Shown here: in pieces, positions 51,080 to 60,056 of the stretch
How positions within the stretch are numbered: position 1 is the stretch's first letter
Layout: each line of letters starts with the position of its first letter
DNA from: Gemmiger formicilis
GTDB lineage: Bacteria > Bacillota > Clostridia > Oscillospirales > Ruminococcaceae
DNA length: 64,000 nt
Direction: 5' to 3'
NCBI RefSeq assembly: GCF_024462815.1
Contig: NZ_JANGCG010000014.1
Span: 1 to 64,000, forward strand
Notes under the pieces: model-generated
What the model was told of the DNA's origin: nothing
Seen by the model: the letters and a program-made list of their open reading frames with translations, nothing else
The model's database searches: none
Made by a program: the position numbers and the translations under genes

Positions 51080-52435
51080 ATGAAACACACCGCAAGGCTG
51101 ACCGCCTGTCTGCTGGCGCTGGCACTGGCGGCCTGCACGGCCGCGCCGCAGGATGTGCCTGCAGGCGCGACCACCGAGACAGCCGCCGCGCCCGTGCAGA
51201 CTGTAGAGCCCACCACAGAAACACCCGCCATGCAGGGCACGCTTACGCCCGTTTACACGACATGGGGCACGGCGGTGGGCCAAGATGCCGTCTATAGCGC
51301 GATGAACATTGACGATGCCGGACAATACTATGCAACAACGATTGATTTTTCCACGGGTGAGCAGCGTATTCTCTGCAAAAAGCCCGGCTGCAGCCATGCG
51401 GATGAAAGCTGCCCGGCCTACATGACGGCCATCCGTAACGGCTGCGTGCCGCAAGCCATGCTGCTGCCCGTGGGCGACCGGCTCTATTGGCTTGTGGATG
51501 GCCGCTACAATGAAAGTGACAGCGCCTATCTGGATGTGAGCAATCTGGATGGCAGTGACCGCCGCCGTGTGGCCGAGGGTGATGACCTGCCCGATTTGAC
51601 CAGTGCCTATATCTGGTACACGGATGGCACAGCACTGTATACATTTGTACGCGGATATGACAAATATTCCGTATTGCGTCTGGATGAGGGCGGTGCGGCG
51701 TGCCTCTTTACCCGCAGCATACCGGACGGCGAGGACTATTTCGCCGTAGGCTGCTGGCAGGACAAAATCGTTTTGCAGCACAGTGGAGGCTATCTGCAGC
51801 AGCCCTTGAACCCGGCCGGAGCGGCCGCCACGGATGAGGAGCTGCGCGCATGGCTGGCCGCCGACGAAGAGGCGCAGAAAGAGCAGACGAAAAACCTTTG
51901 TCTGCTGGATACGGCGGGCAGCATGACCGACACCGACATGACATGGGGCGGTGATGCGGGCAATGTCCAGCTTGTCCACAACGGTGCAGCCTATGTGCTG
52001 AACGAATCCGGGCTGGTGACAAAATTCGACCTGACTGCGGGCACAGCCCAGACTCGACAGCTTGACCTGCAGGGAACACAGATATTATACGGTGTCGTAG
52101 AAGGCGCAAGGCTGGGCGGCTGGATACCTGTAACGGTGCGCAATGACAGCGAGGGGCTGCTGAACCCTGAGACCGGCGTCTACACCCCGCTGCCGACCAC
52201 ATGGCTCAAGGATCAGGCGGTGGAGCGCAGCCCGTTTATTGTGGCGGCCAGCGATACGATGCTGCTTGTGAAATACGGCGAGATCTACTACACGACAAAT
52301 GACATCGGCACGGACGGCGCACCCTACAGCTTTACCACCTGCCGCGGGGAGTATGGAATCATTTCGGCAGCAGACTATCTGGCGGGCAGCCAGGATTGGG
52401 TGCAGGTGACGCTGCAGGGCCGCGATCTGGTATGA
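51080..52435 (+). CDS. Sensor-linked lipoprotein with CX4CXHX4C motif (first)
   Basis: 451 residues from the ATG at 51080 (AAAGGGGG upstream); a longer frame has no such site. Lipoprotein signal ends LALAACTAA. A Thr/Pro-rich linker leads to a repeat-rich beta domain (propeller-like) with C-KKPG-C-S-H-ADES-C near residue 100, the same motif as in the lipoproteins at 5481-6866 and 54657-56036. It lies between the response regulator and the kinase and may bind a ligand or present it to the kinase's outer domain. Confidence 0.75.
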   Translation: MKHTARLTACLLALALAACTAAPQDVPAGATTETAAAPVQTVEPTTETPAMQGTLTPVYTTWGTAVGQDAVYSAMNIDDAGQYYATTIDFSTGEQRILCKKPGCSHADESCPAYMTAIRNGCVPQAMLLPVGDRLYWLVDGRYNESDSAYLDVSNLDGSDRRRVAEGDDLPDLTSAYIWYTDGTALYTFVRGYDKYSVLRLDEGGAACLFTRSIPDGEDYFAVGCWQDKIVLQHSGGYLQQPLNPAGAAATDEELRAWLAADEEAQKEQTKNLCLLDTAGSMTDTDMTWGGDAGNVQLVHNGAAYVLNESGLVTKFDLTAGTAQTRQLDLQGTQILYGVVEGARLGGWIPVTVRNDSEGLLNPETGVYTPLPTTWLKDQAVERSPFIVAASDTMLLVKYGEIYYTTNDIGTDGAPYSFTTCRGEYGIISAADYLAGSQDWVQVTLQGRDLV

Positions 52436-52445
52436 GGAAACAGCA

Positions 52446-53891
52446 ATGAAATTTGCAACCAAGCTATCTCTGGGCTGCATTGCGCTGCTGTCCTGCGCGC
52501 TGGGCGCGGCAGGGCTGCTGCTGACCGGACAGAGCTTTTCCGGCAGTCTGGCCAGCACCCGCACGGCCCTGCAGGCCCAGCAGAAAAAGGAAAAGTACGC
52601 GCTGGAACGCATCATCTTTCAAGCCACGGACAGCGCGCAGTTTGAAAATTACATTTTGGCGTCCGCTGCCCAGCAGTATGCCGAGCAGACAGCCGATGCG
52701 GGCAGCAGCATGGCACTCTGGCTGGACGGTGCATATGCGCTTTACTCCGGCCTGCCTGCGGCTCTGCCGCGCACCGCGCTGAAGCAGGCCCTGACGGACG
52801 GCGAAAACGCCTGGCAGCTGACCCGGGCGGCCGGGCGGTGGTATCTGCTGCTGACCCAGCCGCTGGATCTGCCCGGCGTGCGGGCCGATATGCTCTGCGC
52901 CTACGATGTGAGCGCGGTGTTCGCCACCCGTGACGCCCAACTGCGGGTGTGGCTGGCGGCCTCGGCGGCGCTGCTGGTATTGGGCGGCGGTGCGGCAGTG
53001 CTGTTCAGCCGCCGCGTGACCCGCCCGCTGACTGCGCTGCAGACGGCCAGTGAGAAAATTGCCGATGGGGAGTACACCCAGCGCACGCAAGTTAAGACCG
53101 ATGATGAAATCGGCGCGCTGAGCCGCAGCTTTGATGCGATGGCGGCAGCGGTGGAAGAAAAAATCAGCGAATTATCAAGGACTACGCAGAGCCAGCAGGA
53201 CTTTATTGCGGCGTTTACGCATGAGGTCAAGACCCCGATGACCGCGATGCTCGGCTATGCCGACCTGATGCGTGCCCGGCCCGATGACGCCGAGACCCAG
53301 CGGGAGGCAGCGGGCTACATTTACCACGAGACCCAGCGGCTGGAAAACCTGAGCCGCAGTCTGCTGGCTCTGATGGGGCTGGATCAGGCCGGGGCGCTGG
53401 AGCTGGTGCTCTGTCAGGATGCCGGGCTTTTGCTGCAGACCGTGCGCAGCCTGCCGCAGGGCAGCACGCCTGTGCCGCGGGTCATCAGCGCGGGGTGCGT
53501 GGTGCGGGTAGACCGCAGCCTGTGGGTGGATATGCTGCGCAACCTGACCCTCAACGCCCAGCGCGCCTGTCAGGGCATCGAGGGCGCGGCCATCACCCTG
53601 CGGTGTGAGCGCCGCGACGGGCAGGCGGTTTTCACTGTTACCGACACGGGCTGCGGCATACCCGCCGCCGACCTGCCCCGCGTGACCGAGGCATTTTACA
53701 TGGTGGACAAGTCCCGCAGCCGGGCTGCAGGCGGCAGCGGCATCGGGCTGGCGCTCTGTGCCCGTATTGCCGGGGCGCACGGGGCAAAGCTGGAAATCAC
53801 CAGTACCGAGCATGTCGGTACGACCGTGACTATCGCCGTGCCGGAGGTACTGCTGAGCGAAAGGGAGGCTGACAATGACACGCAAAGCTGA
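52446..53891 (+). CDS. Membrane sensor histidine kinase with HAMP domain
   Basis: 481 residues: one N-terminal span (LSLGCIALLSCALGAAGLLL), an outer sensor domain of about 130 residues, a second span (LAASAALLVLGGGAAVLF), HAMP, HisKA (QDFIAAFTHEVKTPMTAMLG) and HATPase (RNLTLNAQRAC; DTGCGI; GGSGIGLALCA). It should phosphorylate the regulator at 50331-50990. The last 17 bases overlap the next gene. Confidence 0.93.
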   Translation: MKFATKLSLGCIALLSCALGAAGLLLTGQSFSGSLASTRTALQAQQKKEKYALERIIFQATDSAQFENYILASAAQQYAEQTADAGSSMALWLDGAYALYSGLPAALPRTALKQALTDGENAWQLTRAAGRWYLLLTQPLDLPGVRADMLCAYDVSAVFATRDAQLRVWLAASAALLVLGGGAAVLFSRRVTRPLTALQTASEKIADGEYTQRTQVKTDDEIGALSRSFDAMAAAVEEKISELSRTTQSQQDFIAAFTHEVKTPMTAMLGYADLMRARPDDAETQREAAGYIYHETQRLENLSRSLLALMGLDQAGALELVLCQDAGLLLQTVRSLPQGSTPVPRVISAGCVVRVDRSLWVDMLRNLTLNAQRACQGIEGAAITLRCERRDGQAVFTVTDTGCGIPAADLPRVTEAFYMVDKSRSRAAGGSGIGLALCARIAGAHGAKLEITSTEHVGTTVTIAVPEVLLSEREADNDTQS

Positions 53892-54660
53892 TACGCTGCG
53901 CCCCTTCCTGCGTTGCGCCGCTGTGGTGCTGTGCAGTCTGGCGCTGCCGCTGGTGGTGTTCGCCCTGTGGGACCGCACACTGCTGGCCGCGCCCCACACC
54001 CGAACGGACGGGGAGCGCTTTTCGGCAGCTGGGCGGGCCAACGCCACAGCCTGCACCCTCTACGCCGCCGAGCATGTGACGAAGGTGCCGCTCGGCAGCA
54101 ACAGCGTGTGGGACGGCGGCTGGACGGCAGGCACGATGGACGGCAGTGCGCTGGCCCGTGCCCGCCGGACGCTGGGCACCCTGCATGAGGCCGGACTGCT
54201 GCGCGATGACAGCTATGCCGCCGCGCTCTCGGTCTGCCGCTTGGACTACGGCAGCTGGGAGCTGTACACCGCGCCCTGCGGGCTGGCGCAGCTGGTGCGC
54301 CGCCCGGAAGAAATGTACACAGACACCGATACCGAGCATGTGTATATCCAGCTGATTCTTTCCAGTGACAATGCACCGCTGTATTTTAACTACCAGAATG
54401 ATTTGGGGCAGGGCGATACGCTGGCCGATGACGCTGTGGCGCAATATTGCGCCCTGCTTGGGTTGGACGAGTTTACCGACTGGCAGTACCCGGACTGGGG
54501 CACAGCCGTGCGGGACTTCGGCGCGGCAGGCTACAGTGAGACCGCGCAGGTCTACGCCGTGGCGAACGCCAGCGGGTACAGCGTGACGCTTTCCGCCGCC
54601 AGCATGACGCCGCAGACCTTTGCAGCACTGAACACACAATACGGGGAGGAAACATCATGA
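53875..54660 (+). CDS. Membrane-anchored exported protein of the sensor cassette
   Basis: 261 residues. One N-terminal anchor span (LRCAAVVLCSLALPLVVFAL), the rest outside. There is no known domain; the visible text (YFNYQNDLGQGDTLADD, LGLDEFTDWQYPDWG, and many Thr/Ala turns) suggests an alpha/beta fold like PepSY-neighbour proteins, but this is not certain. It overlaps the kinase gene (17 bases) and the following lipoprotein gene (ATGA), so its product is made with theirs and probably joins them in the envelope. Confidence 0.6.
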   Translation: MTRKADTLRPFLRCAAVVLCSLALPLVVFALWDRTLLAAPHTRTDGERFSAAGRANATACTLYAAEHVTKVPLGSNSVWDGGWTAGTMDGSALARARRTLGTLHEAGLLRDDSYAAALSVCRLDYGSWELYTAPCGLAQLVRRPEEMYTDTDTEHVYIQLILSSDNAPLYFNYQNDLGQGDTLADDAVAQYCALLGLDEFTDWQYPDWGTAVRDFGAAGYSETAQVYAVANASGYSVTLSAASMTPQTFAALNTQYGEETS

Positions 54661-56036
54661 AAAAGTACCTTGCCATCACTGCCGCGCTGGCGCTGACCCT
54701 GACAGCCTGCGGACAGGCCGCAGCGGACAGCACGCCGACACCGACTGCGGCCACGGAAGCCGCAGCAGCCCCCGCCGAGCAGCCGCAGAGCATCGGCAGC
54801 GATGCCCTGCGGCTGCTGACTGCTGCTGCCGATGGCGTGTATTATCAGGCGTTCAACGACTGGGAAATCAACTACACCGACACGATGGGCCGTGCGCTGA
54901 TCTATGCCATCGACGAACAGACCGGCGATGCGCGCCCTGTCTGCAGCCTGCCCGGCTGTGCCCATGACAGCGCAGCCTGCCCCGCGTGGAGCGACGGCAA
55001 CGTGACGCTCTGCTACGGCGACGGGGACGAAGTCTACCTGCTTTTGTTCTATTATAACGACGAGACCAGCTATTACCGCTGGGAGCGCATCAGCGCCGAC
55101 CACACCCAGCGCACCGTGCTGGCAACCATTGAGCCGGGCCAGTCCGTCGTGGGCCGCGGCGTGGCTGTGGACGATGTGAACCTCTATTACAGCCTGCTGG
55201 ACGAGGATAACCGCCATCAGACGCTGTGGGCTGTGGATACAGCAGGCGGCCAGATGCAAAGAATCTACACATGGGACGACCTGGCAGACGGAACAGGGGA
55301 GTACTGCCCCGAAATGTACATGCTATTGGAAGTCAGTGGCCGGCAGATGACCTTTGCCAAGATGGTACAGACGAACGACGCACTGACGAAGGCCATGCAG
55401 GTTTGCGCCGTGAACCTAACTGACGGCAGCATCACGCCGCGCCAGCGCTATGAGCGCGATACGGGCAATGTGCTGGTGCAGGGCGACGGCATGGAAAAGC
55501 GCAATCTAATCAGCTACCGCAATGACTACCACATTCTGACCGAGGGCAGCCGTGGCGGCCTGGCAAACTGCAACTACCAGAGCGGGGAAGTCGGCTTTGT
55601 GGACGCGGCGGTGGATACCCTGACCCCTGTGGCCGACGGCTTTCCCACCACCCGCGACGGGTGGGAGTGCTACTACTCCCTGTCCGGCTTTGCCGACGGC
55701 TGGCTGGTGTGGGTGGACGAGTGCGGCCGCGATGAAGACGGCAACGGCACGGGCGAAAACACGACCCGCCAGTATTTCTGCCGCGACGGCGTGAAAACCG
55801 AGCTGACCCAGCAGCGCTATGTGCCTGGCAAGGACGTGCGGAATATCCGCATCCTGGACGCTCAGCAGGGCCGCGTGCTGGCCGCCTACGACACCAAAAC
55901 CGGCACGGTACACGATGTGGACAAGGACGGCACGACCTACACCCAGCCGATGAACTGGGACGTCTACGGCGTCATAGCGCTGGACAACCTGCTGGCAGGC
56001 AGTACAGACTTTACGCCGCTGAACTTTGCAGAATGA
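54657..56036 (+). CDS. Sensor-linked lipoprotein with CX4CXHX4C motif (second)
   Basis: 459 residues with a lipoprotein signal ending LALTLTACGQ and a Thr/Pro/Ala linker. The beta-repeat domain holds C-SLPG-C-A-H-DSAA-C near residue 102, as in the other two paralogues. Repeats with strand-turn-DG patterns (DGVYYQAFNDWEI, DGWLVWVDECGRDEDG) support a propeller. Last gene of the cassette. GGAGG lies before the ATG inside the upstream gene. Confidence 0.75.
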   Translation: MKKYLAITAALALTLTACGQAAADSTPTPTAATEAAAAPAEQPQSIGSDALRLLTAAADGVYYQAFNDWEINYTDTMGRALIYAIDEQTGDARPVCSLPGCAHDSAACPAWSDGNVTLCYGDGDEVYLLLFYYNDETSYYRWERISADHTQRTVLATIEPGQSVVGRGVAVDDVNLYYSLLDEDNRHQTLWAVDTAGGQMQRIYTWDDLADGTGEYCPEMYMLLEVSGRQMTFAKMVQTNDALTKAMQVCAVNLTDGSITPRQRYERDTGNVLVQGDGMEKRNLISYRNDYHILTEGSRGGLANCNYQSGEVGFVDAAVDTLTPVADGFPTTRDGWECYYSLSGFADGWLVWVDECGRDEDGNGTGENTTRQYFCRDGVKTELTQQRYVPGKDVRNIRILDAQQGRVLAAYDTKTGTVHDVDKDGTTYTQPMNWDVYGVIALDNLLAGSTDFTPLNFAE

Positions 56037-56099
56037 CAAAAAAATATGATCAGGTACAATTTGTTGCTTACTAGGACGGGGACTCACTGCACCTGTCAA

Positions 56100-56237
56100 A
56101 ATGCCATCGCTCTGGAAAGCCAATATTGGCAGTTTGCGATATCCTCTATTATACTGGCATTCTTCTTGAATATTGCTACGTTCATTACCGACATTGTCCT
56201 TGATGCGGCAGATTGGCGCAAAATGTCGACAAGATGA
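56100..56237 (+). pseudogene. Duplicated 3' end of the coiled-coil membrane protein gene
   Basis: The frame reads ALESQYWQFAISSIILAFFL, then NIATFITDIVLDAADWRKM, aligning with the last ~46 residues of the protein at 48169-50142 (YWQLAAFSLVLAFFLDIAAF). No ribosome binding site stands in front. Both copies are followed by the same style of TGAAGAA and terminator, so the whole five-gene cassette is bracketed by this repeat. Confidence 0.72.
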
Positions 56238-56281
56238 AGAAGAGCATATAAGAGGTTAGAAATACCGATAAATCATAATAA

Positions 56282-56330
56282 CAGCCCCCTCCGCTGATGC
56301 AATCTCAGCAGAAGGGGCTATTCCTTTAAT
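56282..56330 (+). terminator. Intrinsic terminator, second copy of a duplicated pair
   Basis: AGCCCC...GGGGCT with inner GCTGA/TCAGC helix as at 50168-50210, followed by ATTCCTTT. Confidence 0.8.
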
Positions 56331-56360
56331 TGTATTGAATTTTCCCCGGCGGGTCACAAA

Positions 56361-57481
56361 TTACCGATTCCAGATGTTGTTTTCAAGATCGACAAGCCGC
56401 TTCGTATACTCGGCCATCCGCTGCTCGGCCTTGCCGTCATCATCGGGAAAGCTGACGAGGTACTGTAACCGATGCTTTCCAGTTCACTGGCGCGGTCATA
56501 ACTCTCCACATCCTGACTGTGACGGGTCACGGCGTTGGATAAACCGTACAGCGTCAAATCATTGGATTCGATCAGCCGCTGCAATACGCCGGTGCTCTCG
56601 TTGTCAGTGATATGAAACTCTTTACTGGCAAGTTTGACAACTGCGGGTATATCATGGGTGTTCATCTGGGCAGTCTTGGCTTCCTGCATCTTGCTGACAA
56701 CCTGTGAAAACCGTGCTTCTTCGACCGCAGCGCGCACGGTGTCCTGAATTTTCATGACAAAGGCTTTGTCCTCGGCGTCCAAGGTTGCTTGCGAGTAGAC
56801 ACTGAAATTTTCCTCGCTGTCGGTGACGCGCCCTACATGGTTACGACGGGCGGCGGCTTCATTCACGACCATACCGTTGCTGCATACCAGCCGATAGATC
56901 AATGGCTGGATGTTGACGGAGCCAAGTCCGACCTCGCTGTTGCTGATAATGACCCCGGCCTGCACAATGTCGCCGGGGGATACCTCCGCCTGCAAGCGAG
57001 GATTCACTGCCTTGATGTACATACGGCTTTCGGTGATTTGGCAACTTTCAAAACGGACATCGGGCAGCCCGCCGAGAATCGGCAACGTCACACCGGCAAT
57101 GTCGATATTGTCGATGCGGCGATAGCGATTACTCAGGTATGCGCGGGCGGAGCCATCCAGAGTGCGCAGCATACGTTGGCTGCTTTCTTGCTTGAACCAT
57201 GTGTTGGCGTTGTAGGCCAGCAAATCGGGGCGTTCTTCCCGCATACGGTCATAGTAGGCGGCGGGGATGCGCAGGTGCGTGCCGATCTGCCGATGAACAA
57301 TGCTGTTAATCGTCATAGGCTCAATCAGCTCGGTGCCGCTATTATCTGATAGGAGCAAAAACATTTCTTTTCCGTAGGATTCCATTCGCAACCGATTGGG
57401 AGCTACAAGATAATCCTCTTTGGACTCGCTCTGCCTTTTCACTTCGGTCAGCATCTGCTGTAGGGTTACACCGGATTTCAT
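56361..57481 (-). pseudogene. DUF932 protein gene with a 3' frameshift
   Basis: The ATG at 57481 follows GAGGAGG. About 340 residues match the DUF932 (phage/plasmid-like) family found in Tn1549-like ICEs (NRYRRIDNIDIAGVTLPIL, CSNGMVVNEAAARRNHVG). After ELESIG, near 56469, the frame breaks: in the main frame the end is an unlikely Ser/Pro tail stopping at 56354, whereas the neighbouring frame gives LQYLVSFPDDDGKAEQRM, AEYTKRLVDLENNIWNR and a stop at 56361. One base has been lost (or missed in sequencing). Function of the family is unknown. Confidence 0.75.
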
Positions 57482-57494
57482 ACGCGAAACCTCC

Positions 57495-58277
57495 TCACCA
57501 TGAGAAAACCAGCTTGCCGGAAGTTTCCTCAGCGGCCAGCCCATCTCCTGCAAAGACCTGTTTCAGCTTTTCCCAGCATCCAACAGGTGGGAAACCGTGC
57601 AACTCCGGGAGCACCGATGTGCTGCCGTCCGCAAGTCGGATGTGACCGTCCTCCTGCACGGTCATCGAGTGATGCCCGCGAGAACTGAGGTCAGCTACAA
57701 TGCTCTCCAGCGTTGCACGCCCCTCGGTCTCATACCAGATGCGCGGGTCGGGCAGGGGGGGAGTCTCGGAGGGGATGCGCGGCTTTTCGGGTGAGGCTGT
57801 TGTGGAGTTTGGGTGCAGCGGTACAGTGCTGATCAACTCGCACCGCAGATGTGCCTGCTTGTCCAAAACGACCTCGGCACTCTCAAAGCCGTCCAATCCG
57901 TGAACACGGATTAGGCAGCGCCCGCCATCTTTGACGAAGGCAAGCGAATCTTTGGCAGCCCATTCCCATGTGATGTTGCTGCCAGCCGTGCGGAGTGCAG
58001 CGGTGATGCGCTGGTTCACATGGAGCAGCAGAATGTCGCTGAGAGGTCCGTCCTCAATGTCCGGCACCACGAACTTGGTGCGGCGGGGTGCCTTTGCTTT
58101 CTTTTGGTGAACTGCTGGGAGGCTGCCCCGCAGATGGCGCAGCACATACAGCCCCCAGACGGAGCAGGCAACAATCAACAGTGGCAGCAGCAGCGCGCCG
58201 CGCACGAACGCGGCGATGGCTACAATGATGCCCACGAAGGTGCTTGTGCCATTCCGGATGGCATGGTCAGATTTCAT
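57495..58277 (-). CDS. Element-borne membrane protein of unknown function
   Basis: 260 residues. Two short hydrophobic segments near the N-terminus (STFVGIIVAIAAFVRG, LLLPLLIVACSVWGLYVL), a basic linker, then a soluble cytoplasmic domain with a DSLAFVKDGGRCLIRVHGL part and a Pro/Thr-rich hinge, and a C-terminal domain (ATLESIVADLSSRGHHSMTV). Not recognised. It stands 13 bases before the DUF932 gene on the same strand, a usual neighbourhood in Tn1549-like elements. Confidence 0.6.
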   Translation of the reverse strand: MKSDHAIRNGTSTFVGIIVAIAAFVRGALLLPLLIVACSVWGLYVLRHLRGSLPAVHQKKAKAPRRTKFVVPDIEDGPLSDILLLHVNQRITAALRTAGSNITWEWAAKDSLAFVKDGGRCLIRVHGLDGFESAEVVLDKQAHLRCELISTVPLHPNSTTASPEKPRIPSETPPLPDPRIWYETEGRATLESIVADLSSRGHHSMTVQEDGHIRLADGSTSVLPELHGFPPVGCWEKLKQVFAGDGLAAEETSGKLVFSW

Positions 58278-58309
58278 TGTTGATTACCGTCCTTTCACAA
58301 AAACAAAAA

Positions 58310-58350
58310 GGGCTGCATCAGGTGTCCGTTCTGAACACTTGATGCAGCCC
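58310..58350 (-). terminator. Terminator-like hairpin upstream of the membrane protein gene
   Basis: GGGCTGCATCA...TGATGCAGCCC with further GTGT/ACAC pairs; on the minus strand followed by TTTTTGTTTTT, 30 bases before the ATG at 58277. It may attenuate the leftward genes. Confidence 0.68.
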
Positions 58351-58440
58351 AAGGTGCGGCCACTGTTCGGCGGCCATGCGGGATGCGGATGGATTCTTGG
58401 TTCACTCCTTTCTGCCAGTGGCAGGAAATATCTATATAAA

Positions 58441-58499
58441 AAGTGCCGGCGGGGGAGACACCGCGCCCAATTCGGCGCAATGCCATCTACTACCGGCAC
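58441..58499 (-). terminator. Second terminator-like hairpin in tandem
   Basis: On the minus strand GTGCCGGTAG ... CCGGCAC followed by TTTTTATA, with an inner GCGCC/GGCGC helix. Lies 90 bases upstream of the first hairpin; together they look like a leader with two attenuators. Confidence 0.55.
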
Positions 58500-58626
58500 C
58501 GATTACAAAAACAACAGCGTATGCTTATATAGCATAAAAATCATCTATAAGATTATTATAATACTATATCTTGTGGTTGTCAACGGTGGATTTTGTATGG
58601 GCTCCTGCACGATGATAACAATGCGC

Positions 58627-58660
58627 TTGCAATTATACTCCCGCAGGAGTATAATTGCAA
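58627..58660. promoter_or_regulatory. Perfect palindrome, candidate operator of the DUF3990/XRE pair
   Basis: TTGCAATTATACTCC (58627-58641) and GGAGTATAATTGCAA (58646-58660) are perfect 15-base inverted arms around CGCA. A TATACT lies in the left arm, so the site would cover a promoter. It sits 15 bases before the start of the DUF3990 gene, right before its ribosome binding site GAGGAGGTGG. Confidence 0.65.
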
Positions 58661-58675
58661 TGAGGAGGTGGTCTG

Positions 58676-59353
58676 ATGAAAAAGACGATTTATCACGGCT
58701 CGGATCACATTATTGAAAAGCCCCAATATGGCTATGGAAAGCCCTACAATGACTATGGCGTTGGCTTCTACTGCACCGAAAACCCGAACATGGCGAAAGA
58801 GTGGGGCGTAAGTATTGACCACAACGGTTATGCAAACGAATATCAAATCGAATGTGACGGTTTGACGATTCTTGATTTGAATGCCTCGGAATATACAATG
58901 CTGCACTGGCTGACAATTCTGCTTGAAAACCGTGAGTTTGATGCGTCCACACCGCTGGCGGCGGAAGCTAAGGATTATCTCTTACAGAATTTTCATCTGG
59001 ACTACAAAACGGCAGATGTCATTATCGGCTATCGTGCCGATAACAGCTACTTTTCCTTTGCCTCTGACTTTATCAACGGTGCAATCTCGTATCGCCAGTT
59101 GTGTAACGCTATGCGCCTTGGCAAACTGGGTCAGCAATTTGTACTGAAAAGCCGAAAAGCCTTTGAGCAGCTGAAATTTATGGGCTATGATACAGCAGAC
59201 GCCAAAGAATGGTATAAGAAGAAAGCGTTCCGTGACCAGACCGCCCGCCGCCAATACTTTGATGTAGAGCGGAACCGCCGCCAAAGGGGAGACCTTTATA
59301 TTACAACGATCCTTGACGAGGAGATGAAACCCGGTGATCCACGCTTACGATAA
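58676..59353 (+). CDS. DUF3990 protein, ADP-ribosyltransferase-like toxin candidate
   Basis: 225 residues. DUF3990 proteins belong to the ADP-ribosyltransferase fold group. The expected marks are IYHGSDHIIEKPQYGYG (the H/Y-G-S element), NDYGVGFYCTENPNMAKEW and the later ADVIIGYRADNSYFSF. The partner XRE gene overlaps its 3' end by 20 bases. Such pairs behave as toxin-antitoxin modules in known cases of the fold. A Glu in the final catalytic position cannot be assigned by eye. Confidence 0.78.
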   Translation: MKKTIYHGSDHIIEKPQYGYGKPYNDYGVGFYCTENPNMAKEWGVSIDHNGYANEYQIECDGLTILDLNASEYTMLHWLTILLENREFDASTPLAAEAKDYLLQNFHLDYKTADVIIGYRADNSYFSFASDFINGAISYRQLCNAMRLGKLGQQFVLKSRKAFEQLKFMGYDTADAKEWYKKKAFRDQTARRQYFDVERNRRQRGDLYITTILDEEMKPGDPRLR

Positions 59354-59984
59354 AAATTATCTTACCGCTGCACAAAAATGTCTTGCGCGTATGCTGGACT
59401 ATATGGTCAATGATTTACAGTATCCGCTGGAAACAGTATGGAACTGGTTTTTAATGAGCGAGATTTCCCATCGCTTTGAACTCGGTGATAGCACTATTTT
59501 GGCAGGCACTTCCGGTGTGGAACTTGCCCGCAGGGTACTGGAACAGGCAGGGGAGCCGATACCTACACGCAAGGCATCCTATGCGTATGACCGCAGTCCC
59601 GAATACTGGACGGGCTGGGCTATCGCATATTACCAGTGGGATACCGGGCTGCGCTTCTCTGAAATTGAGCAGGCTGTGCCGATTTCCAAGGTGCGAATGC
59701 TGTATACGCCCTACCATGAAATGGACGTTCGCCAGTTTGCTGATAAGATGAACGAACTGTACCGTGCAGCAAAGCCGGAAACAAACCTAAAGAGCCTGCG
59801 CACACTGGCCGAAATGAGCCAGTCGGAGCTGGCACGGCAGGCAGAAATCCCAGTGCGAACCATCCAGCAATATGAGCAGCGCCAGAAAGACATTAACAAG
59901 GCGCAAGGGGAAACCTTGCTGCGCTTGGCACGTGTCCTGCATTGCAGTATAGATGATCTGATGGAAAAAGTCCCACAGCAATAA
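59334..59984 (+). CDS. XRE-type regulator fused to DUF3791-like N-terminus, antitoxin candidate
   Basis: 216 residues with a GTG start (GAGGAG 10 bases upstream, inside the toxin gene). The N-terminal ~75 residues (LARMLDYMVNDLQYPLETVW; FELGDSTILAGTSGVELARR) resemble DUF3791-like partners of DUF3990. The C-terminus is a classical XRE HTH (LAEMSQSELARQAEIPVRTIQ, here split in ALAEMSQSELARQAE and VRTIQQYEQRQKDIN). It is likely to neutralise the toxin and repress at the palindrome upstream. Confidence 0.75.
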   Translation: MIHAYDKNYLTAAQKCLARMLDYMVNDLQYPLETVWNWFLMSEISHRFELGDSTILAGTSGVELARRVLEQAGEPIPTRKASYAYDRSPEYWTGWAIAYYQWDTGLRFSEIEQAVPISKVRMLYTPYHEMDVRQFADKMNELYRAAKPETNLKSLRTLAEMSQSELARQAEIPVRTIQQYEQRQKDINKAQGETLLRLARVLHCSIDDLMEKVPQQ

Positions 59985-59993
59985 CATGAATAA

Positions 59994-60042
59994 AAAGCGG
60001 AAGATTCTCATTTAAGACAGCGGGGATCTTCCGCTTTCATTT
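59994..60042. terminator. Terminator between XRE gene and leftward genes
   Basis: AAAGCGGAAGAT (59994-60005) and ATCTTCCGCTTT (60026-60037) pair perfectly; T-rich ends on both strands. Confidence 0.85.
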
Positions 60043-60056
60043 TGGTAGTTATCGTA

